From the NCBI GenBank assembly GCA_020848095.1, contig JADLAT010000017.1, positions 186,001 to 250,000 on the forward strand: DNA of 64,000 nucleotides, given 5' to 3'. Origin of the DNA: Alphaproteobacteria bacterium (GTDB lineage Bacteria > Pseudomonadota > Alphaproteobacteria > Micavibrionales > Micavibrionaceae). Shown here piece by piece: positions 41,238 through 51,178 of this stretch (the stretch's first letter is position 1; each line of letters opens with the position of its first letter). The notes under the pieces are model-generated. The model was given only the letters and a program-made list of their open reading frames with translations. It made no database searches and was not told the DNA's origin. The translations under genes and the position numbers were made by a program.

Positions 41238-42613
41238 AAAAACAGCTTTTTGCGTGCGCCATTGCGATTTTATGTCTGGGGGGTTTCGGATACCCCTCCG
41301 GCGCACGCGCGAGCCTGCTGAACATTCAGGAAGTTGTCAGCCCCGGCGGGATTACCGCCTGGCTGATTGAGGATCATTCCGTTCCGGTTATCGCGCTGGA
41401 ATTTGCCTTTCGCGGCGCGGGATCCATACAGGACTCGCCGGAGAAGCAAGGGCTGGTGCGAATGGCCTCCAACACCATGGATGAGGGTGCGGGCGATTTA
41501 AACGCACAGGCCTTTCAAAAGGAATTGCGCGACCGTGTTATCAGCTTGCATTTCGGTGCCAGCCGCGATCATTTCAGCGGCTCGCTGAAAACGCTCACAA
41601 AGAACAAGGCGCGGGCTTTTACGCTTTTGAACATGGCCCTGACCAGCCCCCGATTTGAAGCCGAAGCCGTAGCCCGCATGCGCGCGGCGAATGAAAGCCG
41701 GATTCGCTCTTCCCTTTCGGACCCGGAATGGATGGCTGCCCGGCTGCAAAATGACAAGGTTTTTGCCGGACACCCTTACGCGCTGAACAGCGGTGGGACG
41801 CTCTCCTCTCTGGACCGGATTACGTCCGCCGATCTACAGAAATTTCACAAGACCATGCTTGGGAAAAATAATCTGGCCGTGGCCGTGGCCGGTGATATTG
41901 AGGCCGATGATCTGGCACTGGCGCTGGATGAGATTTTTGGCGCATTGCCGAGCGTTACGATCGCAGAGCCTGTACATATCGACATTCAAAATCAGGGAAA
42001 GATTTTCCTTCTGTCGCAGGACACCCCGCAAACGATTATCGAGATAATGCAGCCCGGTATTAAACGGAATGACCCCGCATATCACACAGCGCAGGTGATG
42101 AATTTTATTTTAGGATCCTCCGGCTTTGGTTCGCGCCTGACCGAGGAAATCCGGGAAAAAAGAGGCCTGACCTATGGTATATATACCGGGCTTCAAAGCA
42201 TGGATTACGCCGATGGTTTGAATGTTTCGACCTCCACCGCGAATGAGAATGTTCCTGAGATGCTGAAGCTTGTTCGGGCGGAATTCATGCGTATGCAAGA
42301 GAGCATGGTTACGGATCAGGAGCTTGCCGATGCGAAATCCTATCTTATTGGCTCCCTGCCCCTGTCTCTTACCTCCACCGATAGTATTGCCGGGCTGGCG
42401 CTGGCGCTTCAGCTTGATCATCTGCCGCGTGATTATCTGGACGTGCGGGAGCGGAGCATTCGCGCCGTTAGCGCGGGCGATATTAAAAAACTTGCTGAAA
42501 GCCTGCTTGCCCCCGCGCAGTTCACAACCGTTATGGTCGGGAATCCGGCGGGTTTGAACGCAGAAAACACACCAAATCTGGAAACCATAACATCGTTGCC
42601 GAATGTCCAATAA
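41234..42613 (+). CDS. M16 family peptidase-like protein (non-catalytic partner)
   Basis: A 459-residue M16-fold protein with a signal peptide ending near ARA-SLL. The position of the zinc motif reads LVRMASNTMDEGAG, so HxxEH is missing and it cannot bind zinc in the usual way. The substrate-binding region near the C-terminal half is kept (GFGSRLTEEIREKRGLTYGIY, the conserved Arg/Tyr pair). Active and inactive M16 genes side by side are common and give an alpha/beta dimer like mitochondrial processing peptidase. It overlaps both neighbouring genes. Confidence 0.92.
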   Translation: MKKQLFACAIAILCLGGFGYPSGARASLLNIQEVVSPGGITAWLIEDHSVPVIALEFAFRGAGSIQDSPEKQGLVRMASNTMDEGAGDLNAQAFQKELRDRVISLHFGASRDHFSGSLKTLTKNKARAFTLLNMALTSPRFEAEAVARMRAANESRIRSSLSDPEWMAARLQNDKVFAGHPYALNSGGTLSSLDRITSADLQKFHKTMLGKNNLAVAVAGDIEADDLALALDEIFGALPSVTIAEPVHIDIQNQGKIFLLSQDTPQTIIEIMQPGIKRNDPAYHTAQVMNFILGSSGFGSRLTEEIREKRGLTYGIYTGLQSMDYADGLNVSTSTANENVPEMLKLVRAEFMRMQESMVTDQELADAKSYLIGSLPLSLTSTDSIAGLALALQLDHLPRDYLDVRERSIRAVSAGDIKKLAESLLAPAQFTTVMVGNPAGLNAENTPNLETITSLPNVQ

Positions 42614-44177
42614 TGCACTGACAAAACGGCCAGAATGGCTGGCCCTCGAAAACCATTTCAAAGAAATGGAAGATGTGCCCTTGCGCGCGTTGTTTGCCGA
42701 TGATCCTTCGCGCTTTGATCATTTCCATCTTCGGCTTGACGGGCTGCTCTTTGATTATTCCAAGCATAAAATCAATGCCCGGACCAAAGCGCTTTTATGC
42801 GCGCTGGCCAGAGCTTGTGATGTGGAGGGGTGGCGCGCGCGTATGTTGAGCGGCGCGGCCATTAACACTACAGAAAACCGCGCCGTTTTGCATATGGCCC
42901 TGCGCGGCTCTACCCCGGAGGGGCTGGAGGTTGATGGAGAAAATGTCACGGATTTCGTGCAAGATACGCTTGCATTGATCAAGACCACGAGCGAGCGCGT
43001 GCGCGCCGATAAATCCATCACCGATGTTGTGAATATCGGTATTGGTGGCTCCGATCTTGGCCCGCGCATGATGTGCCGGGCGTTGATCGCCAGCGCGGAC
43101 GGGCCGAATATCCATTTCATCTCTAACATTGACGGCGATGCGCTTTCGCTTTTGCTTGGAAAGCTTAACCCGCACAGCACCGTCTTTTTGATTGCCTCTA
43201 AAACTTTTAACACGCTGGAGACGCTTACCAATACGGCGGCGGCCAGAGACTGGCTTCTGGCGGCGCTTGGCCCGGATAAGGTTTATGATCACTTTCTGAC
43301 CATGACCGCCAATCCGGAGGCTGCGCTGAAATTCGGGATTGCGCCCGCCAATATCCTGCTCTTGCGGAACTGGATCGGGGGCCGTTACAGCCTTTGGGGC
43401 GCGACCGGGCTGGCGCTCGCCATTGCCTGCGGTTTTGAGGTTTTCAACGACATGCTGAAGGGGGCGGCAGTGGCGGACCGTCATTTCATCCAAAGCCCGC
43501 TGGAGGAGAATATCCCGGTGCTTATGGCCCTTATCGGCATATGGTACAGAAACTTCTGGAAATATGATGCGCTGGCCATTTTACCCTACGCGCAAAGTCT
43601 TGAAATTCTTCCCTCCTATATCCAGCAGCTGGATATGGAATCCAACGGTAAGGGCGCAGGTAAAAACGGAGAAACGCTCGATTATCAGACCGGGCCGGTT
43701 GTTTTTGGAGAAACCGGCAGCAATGCCCAGCACGCCTTTATGCAGCTGTTGCATCAATCGCGGCAGGTGATCCCCGCCGAATTTATCGCCATTGCCGGAG
43801 CGCATCACGGCATGAAAGCGCATCATATGGCGCTTTTTGGTAATGCGCTGGCGCAGAGCAAGGCGCTTATGGATGGGCTGGAGAACACAAGCGAGCCTTG
43901 TAAAAACTTCCCCGGAAACCGGCCCAGCAGTACCCTTATTCTGGATCAGCTTGATGCTTATCATCTTGGTATGCTGCTGGCGCTTTATGAGCATAAGATT
44001 GCCGTACAGGGCGCGATCTGGAACATCAACAGCTTTGATCAATGGGGGGTGGAGCTGGGGAAATCCATAGCCGATGCGTTGATCAAGGATTTTGATAACG
44101 ATACGCGCAACACCTGTACCGATAGCTCCACAGCCGGTCTGGCGCAGTATTTTAGAGAAAAATTCATAAAATCTTAG
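42603..44177 (+). CDS. pgi: Glucose-6-phosphate isomerase
   Basis: Interconverts glucose 6-phosphate and fructose 6-phosphate. The 524-residue protein has the SIS-domain motifs NIGIGGSDLGPRM and ASKTFNTLETLTN, GGRYSLWGATGL, the catalytic Glu region FGETGSNAQHAFMQLLHQ, and the C-terminal GAIWNINSFDQWGVELGK with the catalytic Lys. Its first 11 bases overlap the preceding M16 gene, so the two are transcribed together although the functions seem unrelated. Confidence 0.97.
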   Translation: MSNNALTKRPEWLALENHFKEMEDVPLRALFADDPSRFDHFHLRLDGLLFDYSKHKINARTKALLCALARACDVEGWRARMLSGAAINTTENRAVLHMALRGSTPEGLEVDGENVTDFVQDTLALIKTTSERVRADKSITDVVNIGIGGSDLGPRMMCRALIASADGPNIHFISNIDGDALSLLLGKLNPHSTVFLIASKTFNTLETLTNTAAARDWLLAALGPDKVYDHFLTMTANPEAALKFGIAPANILLLRNWIGGRYSLWGATGLALAIACGFEVFNDMLKGAAVADRHFIQSPLEENIPVLMALIGIWYRNFWKYDALAILPYAQSLEILPSYIQQLDMESNGKGAGKNGETLDYQTGPVVFGETGSNAQHAFMQLLHQSRQVIPAEFIAIAGAHHGMKAHHMALFGNALAQSKALMDGLENTSEPCKNFPGNRPSSTLILDQLDAYHLGMLLALYEHKIAVQGAIWNINSFDQWGVELGKSIADALIKDFDNDTRNTCTDSSTAGLAQYFREKFIKS

Positions 44178-44274
44178 GTGTATTCTTCTTATACTTAAAG
44201 GAGTGGGTTAGTATAGGCGGGATAGCGCGTTTTTGTAATGATCGCGCCCCCCTCAAGCCCTCGCAGGAGACCGC

Positions 44275-45576
44275 ATGAATACGATCGTTCCGGACCCCAG
44301 CGAACTTCTGCCGCTTAGCCAGCGGGAGCTTGACGACATCGCCGAGCTTCATGCCATGTATATGCGTGGACAGCGCGGCGGGCAGCGCGCGGCCATAAAG
44401 TATCGCAATCTCTCCCGTCTGGATTTTAGTAAAAAGACCTTTAATCAAGCCGATTTCACAGGCTCGCTTTTCGTTGAGGCCAATCTTTCGCACGGTGATT
44501 TTACCGGGGCATCTTTTTTTGCCTGTGATATGCGCAACGCCAATATGCGCAACGGAAATTTCTCGCGCGCGGATTTTCGCGGCGCTTACGTCGCCGGGGC
44601 CAATCTGGCGGGCGCGGATATGAGCAATGTCGATCTGCGCGAGGGCAAGATCATGAAGCGCGGCGAGCATGGCGAGCTGGTTGATCGCAAACGATCCGGC
44701 GGCACGGGGGCAAAGGCCGTTTTCTCCGGTGCCCGGCTGACGGAAACTAATCTCTCGGGGGCGCAGGCCTCCTCCGCCGATTTTTCGGATGCGGATTTAA
44801 GCGGCGCGGTTCTGACCGATGCCAATCTGGGCGGGGCCAGTTTTGAGGGCGCAAACCTGACCGATACGGACATGACCGGGGCCAATCTGTGCCATGCCAG
44901 TATGCGCTCCGCTGTTATTACCGGCATGTTGATGGAGCGCATCGAGAAAACCGGCCTTGATATGAGCGGCGCGATCACCGAACGCGATATGGGCAGCAAG
45001 CTGGAGAATCTGGGCAAAACCCTGCCGGAGCTTCTGGAGGAGCATACGCTCTGGGTTGCCACGGCGGGGCGCAGCGGACGGCAGCTGGATTTGAGCGGTT
45101 ATGATCTGCGCGATGTGCTGGATCTGAAGAAATTTCCGCTTACGGCCATACAGTGTATCGGTGGTAATTTTCTTAATCAGGATTTGCGCGGGGCGGAAAT
45201 GCAAAGCGCGGTTTTTGATCGCTCGGACTTTCGAGATTGCCGCATGACGGGTGCGGATTTACGTGGCTCCACCTTTAAATATGCCAAGCTGGCCCGCGTG
45301 AATTTAACCGATGCCAAGATATGCCCTCTCAAATTTTCCAAAGGTGGTGAAGAAAATATCCGCCGCGCCGACCTCAGCGGCGCCAATATGCGTTTTTCCA
45401 CGCTTAAAAGTGTGGATCTGCGCGATGCCATCATGATGGGGGTGGATTTAACCAACACGATCCTCAGCGAGTGCGATCTACGCCGGGCCGATCTGACCGG
45501 GGCTATCCTTAAAGGAGCAAAAATTGAAAATTGCCGCCTTGAGGGGGCTATAGTGGATTTGACGGCGCTCAAATAA
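44275..45576 (+). CDS. Pentapeptide-repeat protein
   Basis: A 433-residue protein built mostly of A(D/N)LXX repeats, which fold as a right-handed quadrilateral beta-helix. A first repeat block covers about residues 40-225, broken by a charged loop (MKRGEHGELVDRKRSGG). A spacer near 260 contains LEEHTLWVATAGRSG, then a second block continues to the end. No signal peptide or membrane segment is visible. Such proteins can mimic DNA and shield gyrase, or act as scaffolds; function here is unknown. A good AGGAGA ribosome site precedes the start. Confidence 0.9.
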   Translation: MNTIVPDPSELLPLSQRELDDIAELHAMYMRGQRGGQRAAIKYRNLSRLDFSKKTFNQADFTGSLFVEANLSHGDFTGASFFACDMRNANMRNGNFSRADFRGAYVAGANLAGADMSNVDLREGKIMKRGEHGELVDRKRSGGTGAKAVFSGARLTETNLSGAQASSADFSDADLSGAVLTDANLGGASFEGANLTDTDMTGANLCHASMRSAVITGMLMERIEKTGLDMSGAITERDMGSKLENLGKTLPELLEEHTLWVATAGRSGRQLDLSGYDLRDVLDLKKFPLTAIQCIGGNFLNQDLRGAEMQSAVFDRSDFRDCRMTGADLRGSTFKYAKLARVNLTDAKICPLKFSKGGEENIRRADLSGANMRFSTLKSVDLRDAIMMGVDLTNTILSECDLRRADLTGAILKGAKIENCRLEGAIVDLTALK

Positions 45577-45669
45577 CATTCTTCAGTGCGCTTGTCCAAA
45601 GCCGGATAGGCCGGATTCCGATTATTCAAAGTTACCCACACCGGGCATGTCGTGATTTAGCCAAAAGAC

Positions 45670-45699
45670 CTGACAAGTACAAGAGCTGCGCAGTATTGT
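45670..45699 (+). promoter_or_regulatory. Candidate leaderless mutL promoter
   Basis: CTGACA (45670-45675), 18 bases, TATTGT (45694-45699). The predicted transcription start falls on the A of the mutL ATG (45706), and no ribosome-binding site is visible upstream, so the mRNA may be leaderless. This is a sequence match only. Confidence 0.35.
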
Positions 45700-45705
45700 C
45701 GCCTT

Positions 45706-47547
45706 ATGCGCATACGTTATCTGCCGGAAACCCTGATTAACCAGATTGCCGCCGGGGAGGTCATTGAACGCCCCTTCGCCGCTGTGAAGGAACTGGTGGA
45801 AAATGCCATTGATGCCGGCTCCACAAAAATAGAAATCTCTTTGCGGGCGGGCGGTAAGAGCCTGATCGTGGTGCGTGATAACGGTTTTGGGATGAGCCGG
45901 GAAGATCTGGCCGCCGCGGTGGACCGGCACGCTACCTCCAAGCTGAACGGGGATGATCTTCTGGATATTGCCTCTTTGGGCTTTCGGGGGGAGGCTTTGG
46001 CCTCCATCGGGGCGGTGGCGCGGCTGAAGATCATGACGCGGGAGCGCGGCGGTGAGGGCTGGCAGATTACCATAGAAGGAGGAAGAAAAAGCGAGGTGAC
46101 GCCCTGCGCCCATCCATCCGGCACGCAGATCGAGGTGCGCGATTTATTCTATGCCACGCCCGCGCGGTTAAAATTCATGAAGACCGAACGCGCTGAGCTT
46201 ATGGCGGTTAAGGACACCGTTCTGCGGCTGGCGATGGCCTTTCCCGCGATTGGTTTTCAGCTTTCCAGCGATGAAAAGGATTCGTTGAATTTTCCCGCCG
46301 GGCAGACGCAACAAGACCGATTGTCCGCTGTTCTTGGCCGTGATTTTGGCGAAAACGCCATGCCGATAGAGGCCGAGCGGGAGGGAGTGGCGCTTTCAGG
46401 GTTTGCCGCCCTGCCCACCTATACGCGCGGCACATCGCAGTACCAGTATCTTTTCGTCAATGGGCGACCCGTGCGGGACAAGCTTTTGCATGGCTGCGTT
46501 CGGGCGGCCTATGCCGATGTTCTGCACCGGGACCGCCACCCGGTTATGGCCCTGTTTATCGCGCTTTCCGGGGAGAATGTGGATGTAAATGTCCACCCGG
46601 CCAAGGCGGAGGTGCGTTTTCGTGACCCGGCATTGGTGCGCGGATTGGTGATCAGCGCCCTTAAGCATGCGCTGCACGCTCACGGCCAGCAGAGCTCCAG
46701 CACCGTTTCGGCGCATATGCTGGGCGCTTTCCGGCCTGCCGGTTCGGGCGGCGGCGCGGCGTCTTTGGGGTTGGCTTTGCCGCTGCATCGCGGAGGGTCG
46801 CCGGCGGTGCCTTATGCCTATACGCGTTCTCATCCGGCCAGCAACCTTCATATGGCCGAGGCCGTGCAGCAGGCCTATGCGCCGCCGCAGGGTTTTCAAG
46901 ACAGCCACCTCACCCCTTCCGCACGCGCAGCAGAGGAAACGAGCGAGGATTTCGATCTTACCGCCTATCCGCTGGGCGCGGCGCGGGCGCAAATCCATGA
47001 AAACTATATCATCGCGCAGAGTGAAAACGGCCTTATCATCGTGGACCAGCATGCCGCGCATGAGCGGCTGGTCTATGAGCGGTTTAAGGCCCAGTTCAAT
47101 GCCAGCGGGGTTGAGAAACAGGGTTTGCTCCTGCCGGAGATTGTGGAGCTGGGCGAGAGCGAGGCCGAGCGGCTTTTGCGGCATGCGCCGGATCTGGCCC
47201 GGCTGGGGCTGGAGATCGAGCCATTCGGCGCGGGGACAGTGGCGGTGCAGGCCATTCCCGCGCTTTTATGCGGCAAGCTGGATACTGCGGGGCTGATCCG
47301 TGATCTGGCCGATGAGATTACCGAGCATGAACGCGCGCAGGGGCTGGAGGAGAAGATGAACGCCATGCTTTCCACCATGGCCTGTCATGGCTCCGTTCGC
47401 TCTGGCCGGCGCATGAATACAGAGGAGATGAACGCGCTGCTTCGCCAGATGGAAACTACGCCGCTTTCCGGGCAATGCAACCACGGACGCCCGACCTATA
47501 TCGAGCTATCCTTGATGGATATTGAAAAGCTGTTCGGGCGGCGTTGA
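45706..47547 (+). CDS. mutL: DNA mismatch repair protein MutL
   Basis: GHKL ATPase that links MutS mismatch recognition to strand removal. The N-terminal domain has ENAIDAGSTKIEI, RDNGFGM and GFRGEALASIG. The C-terminal domain contains DQHAAHERLVYE (from residue 447), the DQHA(X)2E(X)4E metal site of the endonuclease-active MutL class, with ACHGSVRSGRRM and GQCNHGRPTY later. So this organism should use MutL itself, not MutH, to nick DNA. The linker (about 330-420) is Pro/Ala-rich. 613 aa is normal. Confidence 0.97.
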   Translation: MRIRYLPETLINQIAAGEVIERPFAAVKELVENAIDAGSTKIEISLRAGGKSLIVVRDNGFGMSREDLAAAVDRHATSKLNGDDLLDIASLGFRGEALASIGAVARLKIMTRERGGEGWQITIEGGRKSEVTPCAHPSGTQIEVRDLFYATPARLKFMKTERAELMAVKDTVLRLAMAFPAIGFQLSSDEKDSLNFPAGQTQQDRLSAVLGRDFGENAMPIEAEREGVALSGFAALPTYTRGTSQYQYLFVNGRPVRDKLLHGCVRAAYADVLHRDRHPVMALFIALSGENVDVNVHPAKAEVRFRDPALVRGLVISALKHALHAHGQQSSSTVSAHMLGAFRPAGSGGGAASLGLALPLHRGGSPAVPYAYTRSHPASNLHMAEAVQQAYAPPQGFQDSHLTPSARAAEETSEDFDLTAYPLGAARAQIHENYIIAQSENGLIIVDQHAAHERLVYERFKAQFNASGVEKQGLLLPEIVELGESEAERLLRHAPDLARLGLEIEPFGAGTVAVQAIPALLCGKLDTAGLIRDLADEITEHERAQGLEEKMNAMLSTMACHGSVRSGRRMNTEEMNALLRQMETTPLSGQCNHGRPTYIELSLMDIEKLFGRR

Positions 47548-47557
47548 GGACTGAGCG

Positions 47558-48268
47558 TCAGGGAAGAATTCTCAGAAATGCGGCGGCGGCCTTGAGGTCC
47601 GCTTGGGCGGCCTGATCCTTTTTTTCCTGCGCCGGGTCGGGACCATAGAATTTTTCATTGTAAATCTCGGCCTTGAAATTTTCTTCAACCCGCATGGCGG
47701 CAAAGGCCTGCTCCGGTGTTAAGGCCCCCTCCACAAAGGCCAGCGCCAGCACGACCGAGCCAGTCAACGGCGTGAGCAGCTGCAAGGCCGTGAAGCGCGC
47801 ATCATCCAGCGCCGCCACCGCGCTTTTGAGCTTTTCATGTGCTGCTTCCGGCTGGCGCAGCGCAGCCAGCGTTTCCGTGGTTTCCAGCCGGACGCCAAAG
47901 CGCGTTTCGAACCAGTCCAGCCACGGATTCCAAGCTGCCGCCTGTGCTTCAACCTGCCCTTCCGGTTCTGGGCCGGCGCGGTAGCATAGGAGATCGGTAT
48001 CGAGATATTTCAGGAGCATCCCGCTCATCTCGCTGCGCCCCTCAGCGACCTGATCAATCTGGGTGCTCAGGATCTGGGTCAGCGGCATGGTTTGCGGATT
48101 GATGGAATCTGTCTGTGCAGCCCATTCCTGCATAATCGCCTCGGCCAGCGCGGGGGTGGCGCAGGTCAAAATGCGGCCCATCGTGGTTTTCACGGGGCGC
48201 CCGTCAAGGCAGATTCCCCAGCCCTGCGGCGTTTCCAAAGTCGAGACGAGTTTATAGAATTTTTTCAC
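47558..48268 (-). CDS. ATP12 family F1-ATPase assembly chaperone
   Basis: A 236-residue protein of the ATP12 family, which in mitochondria binds the F1 alpha subunit during ATP synthase assembly; alphaproteobacterial homologues are common. Family features are the N-terminal GWGICLDGRPVKTTMGRIL, LAEAIMQEWAAQ, the DTDLLCYRA motif and AWNPWLDWFETRFGVRL. It overlaps the AsmA-like gene by four bases and is convergent with mutL (10-base gap). Confidence 0.92.
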   Translation of the reverse strand: MKKFYKLVSTLETPQGWGICLDGRPVKTTMGRILTCATPALAEAIMQEWAAQTDSINPQTMPLTQILSTQIDQVAEGRSEMSGMLLKYLDTDLLCYRAGPEPEGQVEAQAAAWNPWLDWFETRFGVRLETTETLAALRQPEAAHEKLKSAVAALDDARFTALQLLTPLTGSVVLALAFVEGALTPEQAFAAMRVEENFKAEIYNEKFYGPDPAQEKKDQAAQADLKAAAAFLRILP

Positions 48269-50154
48269 GGACCGCCCTCTATGATGGCCGGGGATTCTGC
48301 CGGCGGGGATTCTATGGGCGGCGCTTCCAGAATTTCAGCCTCGATCATGTGCGCGCGGCAAGGATGATCCGCCGCCAGCGGCAAGCCCGGCAGGCCTGAG
48401 AATTTAAAATCAGGCCCGGCGGCGTCCCCCGCCATAGCGCCCGCATCCATATTAATGCCAAAAGTGTCTTTTGTCGCGCCAAGCTCGCCCCAGGCCCCTT
48501 TGACATGAGCGGCGAAGGGTTGTTTGAGGACCGAATCGCCATTGATGCGCGAGTGGACATTCATCTCCAGAAGGTCGTTTTGGAAATCGTACTGCCCGCT
48601 CATTTGTACTGTGGCCTGCGCGGTATCGGCCAGGATTGTCCCGGTGCGGGCTATCGCATTTTCCACATCAAGATCGATCACGGCGCAGCGCAAATCCAGC
48701 ATGGTATTATTATCCATGCCCGGTAAAACCGCGCCGGGCAAACCGGCCCCCCAAAGCGCGAGTGCGCCGGTGCGAATGTGTCCCTCCCCGGCGATGAAGC
48801 TTATTTTTCCACGCAATGCGCCCAAAAGGGCGTCCGGGTTTTCCCCTTCCGCCTTTAGATTGATACCGATATCGGCCCGGCCTTCGATTTCTGCCTCCAG
48901 ATCAAACTGCCGTTGCAGGGCCGCATAATCAAAACCCTGTACGCCAATCTGGATGCTCAGATTTTCGAGGGGCTGGGTACTATCCAGCGTGATTTTTCCG
49001 GAAAGCGCACCATTCATGATTTCTCCGCTCAAGGGGGCGATTGTAAGATGCTGCGCCTCTTTAGTAAGCTTTGTCTCGACCGTGCCCCAATCCACTTCAC
49101 CCACTGTGAAATTCTCCAGATTGAGGTCAATATCCAGTGCGGGGTCAAACGGCCCCAAGGTGCGCAGCAGAAAATCTCCGATTTGGATAGCGGGCGCGGC
49201 CGGCAGAAAATCGGATGTGTTGAAAAGTCCGGCTTTTACCTGTCCCTGCACAAGGGGTGGTGCGTGTCCAAGATCCAAAACCAGATCGGGATGTAAGACC
49301 GTTTTATGCGGCAACACATCCATGCGCCCCTTTAGAGAAATTTTGTCCCCGCCCAGACGCGTCAGCGCGAGGGTGCCGGTGAGCACTTCCTGATCGCCGG
49401 AGCGCAATTTAAAACCATCCAGCGTTATATCATTTTTGGGATCTCTTTTTAAAACCCCCTCCAGCACGATTTCGCCCAGGGTCAGGATCATCTGCATATC
49501 CGCCATTGGGGTATAGACGCCGCGATCGGCCAATTCCTGCGGATTAAACGCGATTTTCAGGCTAAGCGGCCTGCCGTCCAGATTTCCCTCGGCGGCCAAA
49601 AAGGCTCCTTCTTCCTCTTTCCTAAGGCCGATATACTCAAAACTGAGGGGTTTGCCCAGAAGGCTGCCCGCCGCCGCGCGCATATCCTGTATGGAGAATG
49701 AACGGAACCTCTGGCGCTTAAACGTCACATCAAAAAAACCAATGCTGATCTGCGCCTTGCCTATATAGATGGCAACATCTCCGGTTTTAACGTCTCTGAG
49801 TTCAAGATTTTCCAGATCAACCGCTATCTCAGGGAAAAAATGCATCGCATTTAATTTTCCAACATGCGCCGTATAGTTGGTGTTTTCACTGAGATACTGC
49901 TCTATCGATTCTTTTAAAACATCGCTGGAGCCGCCGAGATTGGCCAAAACGGTGAAGAGGATAAACAGGAAAAAAGAAGAATATAAAACAAGCGGGATGA
50001 GCCACCCGAACCGCTTTTTTCGGGGTTTTTCCGGCGCAAGGGATTCGTCCTCAGGCTCCGCTGTCTCCTCTTCCGAGACAACAGAGGATTCGGGTGCGTT
50101 GTCTGCAATTTCAGTTTCGTTGTTGTCCGGATTTTGTTCCTGATCTTCTATCAC
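48265..50154 (-). CDS. AsmA-like inner-membrane-anchored protein
   Basis: A 629-residue protein with an acidic cytoplasmic N-terminus, a KPRKKR stop signal, one membrane helix (about 50-72, WLIPLVLYSSFFLFILFTVL) and a long periplasmic beta-rich region. The first periplasmic residues (NYTAHVGKLNAMHFFPEIAVDLENLELRD) and the C-terminal part (GEGHIRTGALALWG, NDLLEMNVHSR) are AsmA-like. AsmA/TamB-type proteins form bridges for phospholipid transport to the outer membrane; that role is inferred from the family. It is cotranscribed with rluC-like and ATP12 genes. Confidence 0.82.
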   Translation of the reverse strand: MIEDQEQNPDNNETEIADNAPESSVVSEEETAEPEDESLAPEKPRKKRFGWLIPLVLYSSFFLFILFTVLANLGGSSDVLKESIEQYLSENTNYTAHVGKLNAMHFFPEIAVDLENLELRDVKTGDVAIYIGKAQISIGFFDVTFKRQRFRSFSIQDMRAAAGSLLGKPLSFEYIGLRKEEEGAFLAAEGNLDGRPLSLKIAFNPQELADRGVYTPMADMQMILTLGEIVLEGVLKRDPKNDITLDGFKLRSGDQEVLTGTLALTRLGGDKISLKGRMDVLPHKTVLHPDLVLDLGHAPPLVQGQVKAGLFNTSDFLPAAPAIQIGDFLLRTLGPFDPALDIDLNLENFTVGEVDWGTVETKLTKEAQHLTIAPLSGEIMNGALSGKITLDSTQPLENLSIQIGVQGFDYAALQRQFDLEAEIEGRADIGINLKAEGENPDALLGALRGKISFIAGEGHIRTGALALWGAGLPGAVLPGMDNNTMLDLRCAVIDLDVENAIARTGTILADTAQATVQMSGQYDFQNDLLEMNVHSRINGDSVLKQPFAAHVKGAWGELGATKDTFGINMDAGAMAGDAAGPDFKFSGLPGLPLAADHPCRAHMIEAEILEAPPIESPPAESPAIIEGGP

Positions 50155-50170
50155 GATTTTAAGGCCTTTC

Positions 50171-51178
50171 TCAGCTTTTCACATCCGCAAAGGGATCGCC
50201 CTTGGCATTGCTTTCAAAGCCCATGGCCTTCCAGCTTCGCGCCAATTCGGGAGATAAAGGCGCCGTAATATCAAGACGCCCTTTGCCGGAGGGATGCGCA
50301 CATAAAATACGCCGCGCATGCAAATGCAGCCCCTTATGGAGATCAATCCCGTCCAGCCCGATGATTTGATGCTCATGCTCGACATCGCGGTCGCCGTATT
50401 TTGTATCGCCGATAACGGGCGTGCCCATCAACGCGGCATGAACGCGAATCTGGTGCGTCCGGCCTGTGCGCGGCCAGAAGGCGACGAAGGCCGCCTGCCG
50501 GTGGGCATGTTCCAAAACGCGAAACTCCGTGATTGCGGGTTTTCCTTCTTCTTCGTTCACGCCGATGCTCTCCCGCTCCGGGCCGCCCATCTTGGCCAGA
50601 GGCGCGTTGATTGTGCCGTCCATGGTGGTTGGGGCCGGGCTGACCAGCGCCCAATAGATTTTGCGGACACCCCGGGTCTTAAAAATCCGGCCCATGGCAC
50701 GGGCGCAATCGGCAGAACGAGCCAGCAGCAATACGCCGCTTGTGTCCTTATCCAGACGATGGACAATGCGCGGGCGCACGCCGTCCGGGCCGGTCAGTGC
50801 GTCCAGCATTCCGTCCACATGTTTTTTGAGGCCAGTTCCACCCTGAACCGCGAGGCCCTGCGGCTTATTGATCGCGATGATGTCTTCATCCTCATAAATC
50901 ACCAGTGAGCGGATGAACTGCGCGTCCTTATCGGAGATTTTTTGGGCATTACGGTCCGATTTACGGCCTTCACCCTCGATCGGGGGGATGCGGATATCCT
51001 GCCCGCCCGCCAGCCGCATATCGGGCTTGGTGCGCTTACCATCTACGCGGATTTGTCCTGTGCGCATTAACTTTTGTGCGAGGATATAGGGGAGCTCCGG
51101 CACATATTTTTTGAGCCAGCGGTCCAGACGCTGCCCGTTATCGTCTTCTTTTACCTGAATATGTCGTACGCCGCTCAT
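50171..51178 (-). CDS. RluA/RluC-family 23S rRNA pseudouridine synthase
   Basis: A 335-residue enzyme that isomerises uridine in large-subunit rRNA. It has an N-terminal S4 RNA-binding domain (QRLDRWLKKYVPELPYILAQ) and a catalytic domain with HRLDKDTSGVLLLAR (the catalytic Asp), WALV, and GRTHQIRVHAALMGTPVIGD. The order of domains and length fit RluC, but the exact target uridines cannot be told from sequence. Its start overlaps the crcB stop by four bases. Confidence 0.94.
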   Translation of the reverse strand: MSGVRHIQVKEDDNGQRLDRWLKKYVPELPYILAQKLMRTGQIRVDGKRTKPDMRLAGGQDIRIPPIEGEGRKSDRNAQKISDKDAQFIRSLVIYEDEDIIAINKPQGLAVQGGTGLKKHVDGMLDALTGPDGVRPRIVHRLDKDTSGVLLLARSADCARAMGRIFKTRGVRKIYWALVSPAPTTMDGTINAPLAKMGGPERESIGVNEEEGKPAITEFRVLEHAHRQAAFVAFWPRTGRTHQIRVHAALMGTPVIGDTKYGDRDVEHEHQIIGLDGIDLHKGLHLHARRILCAHPSGKGRLDITAPLSPELARSWKAMGFESNAKGDPFADVKS

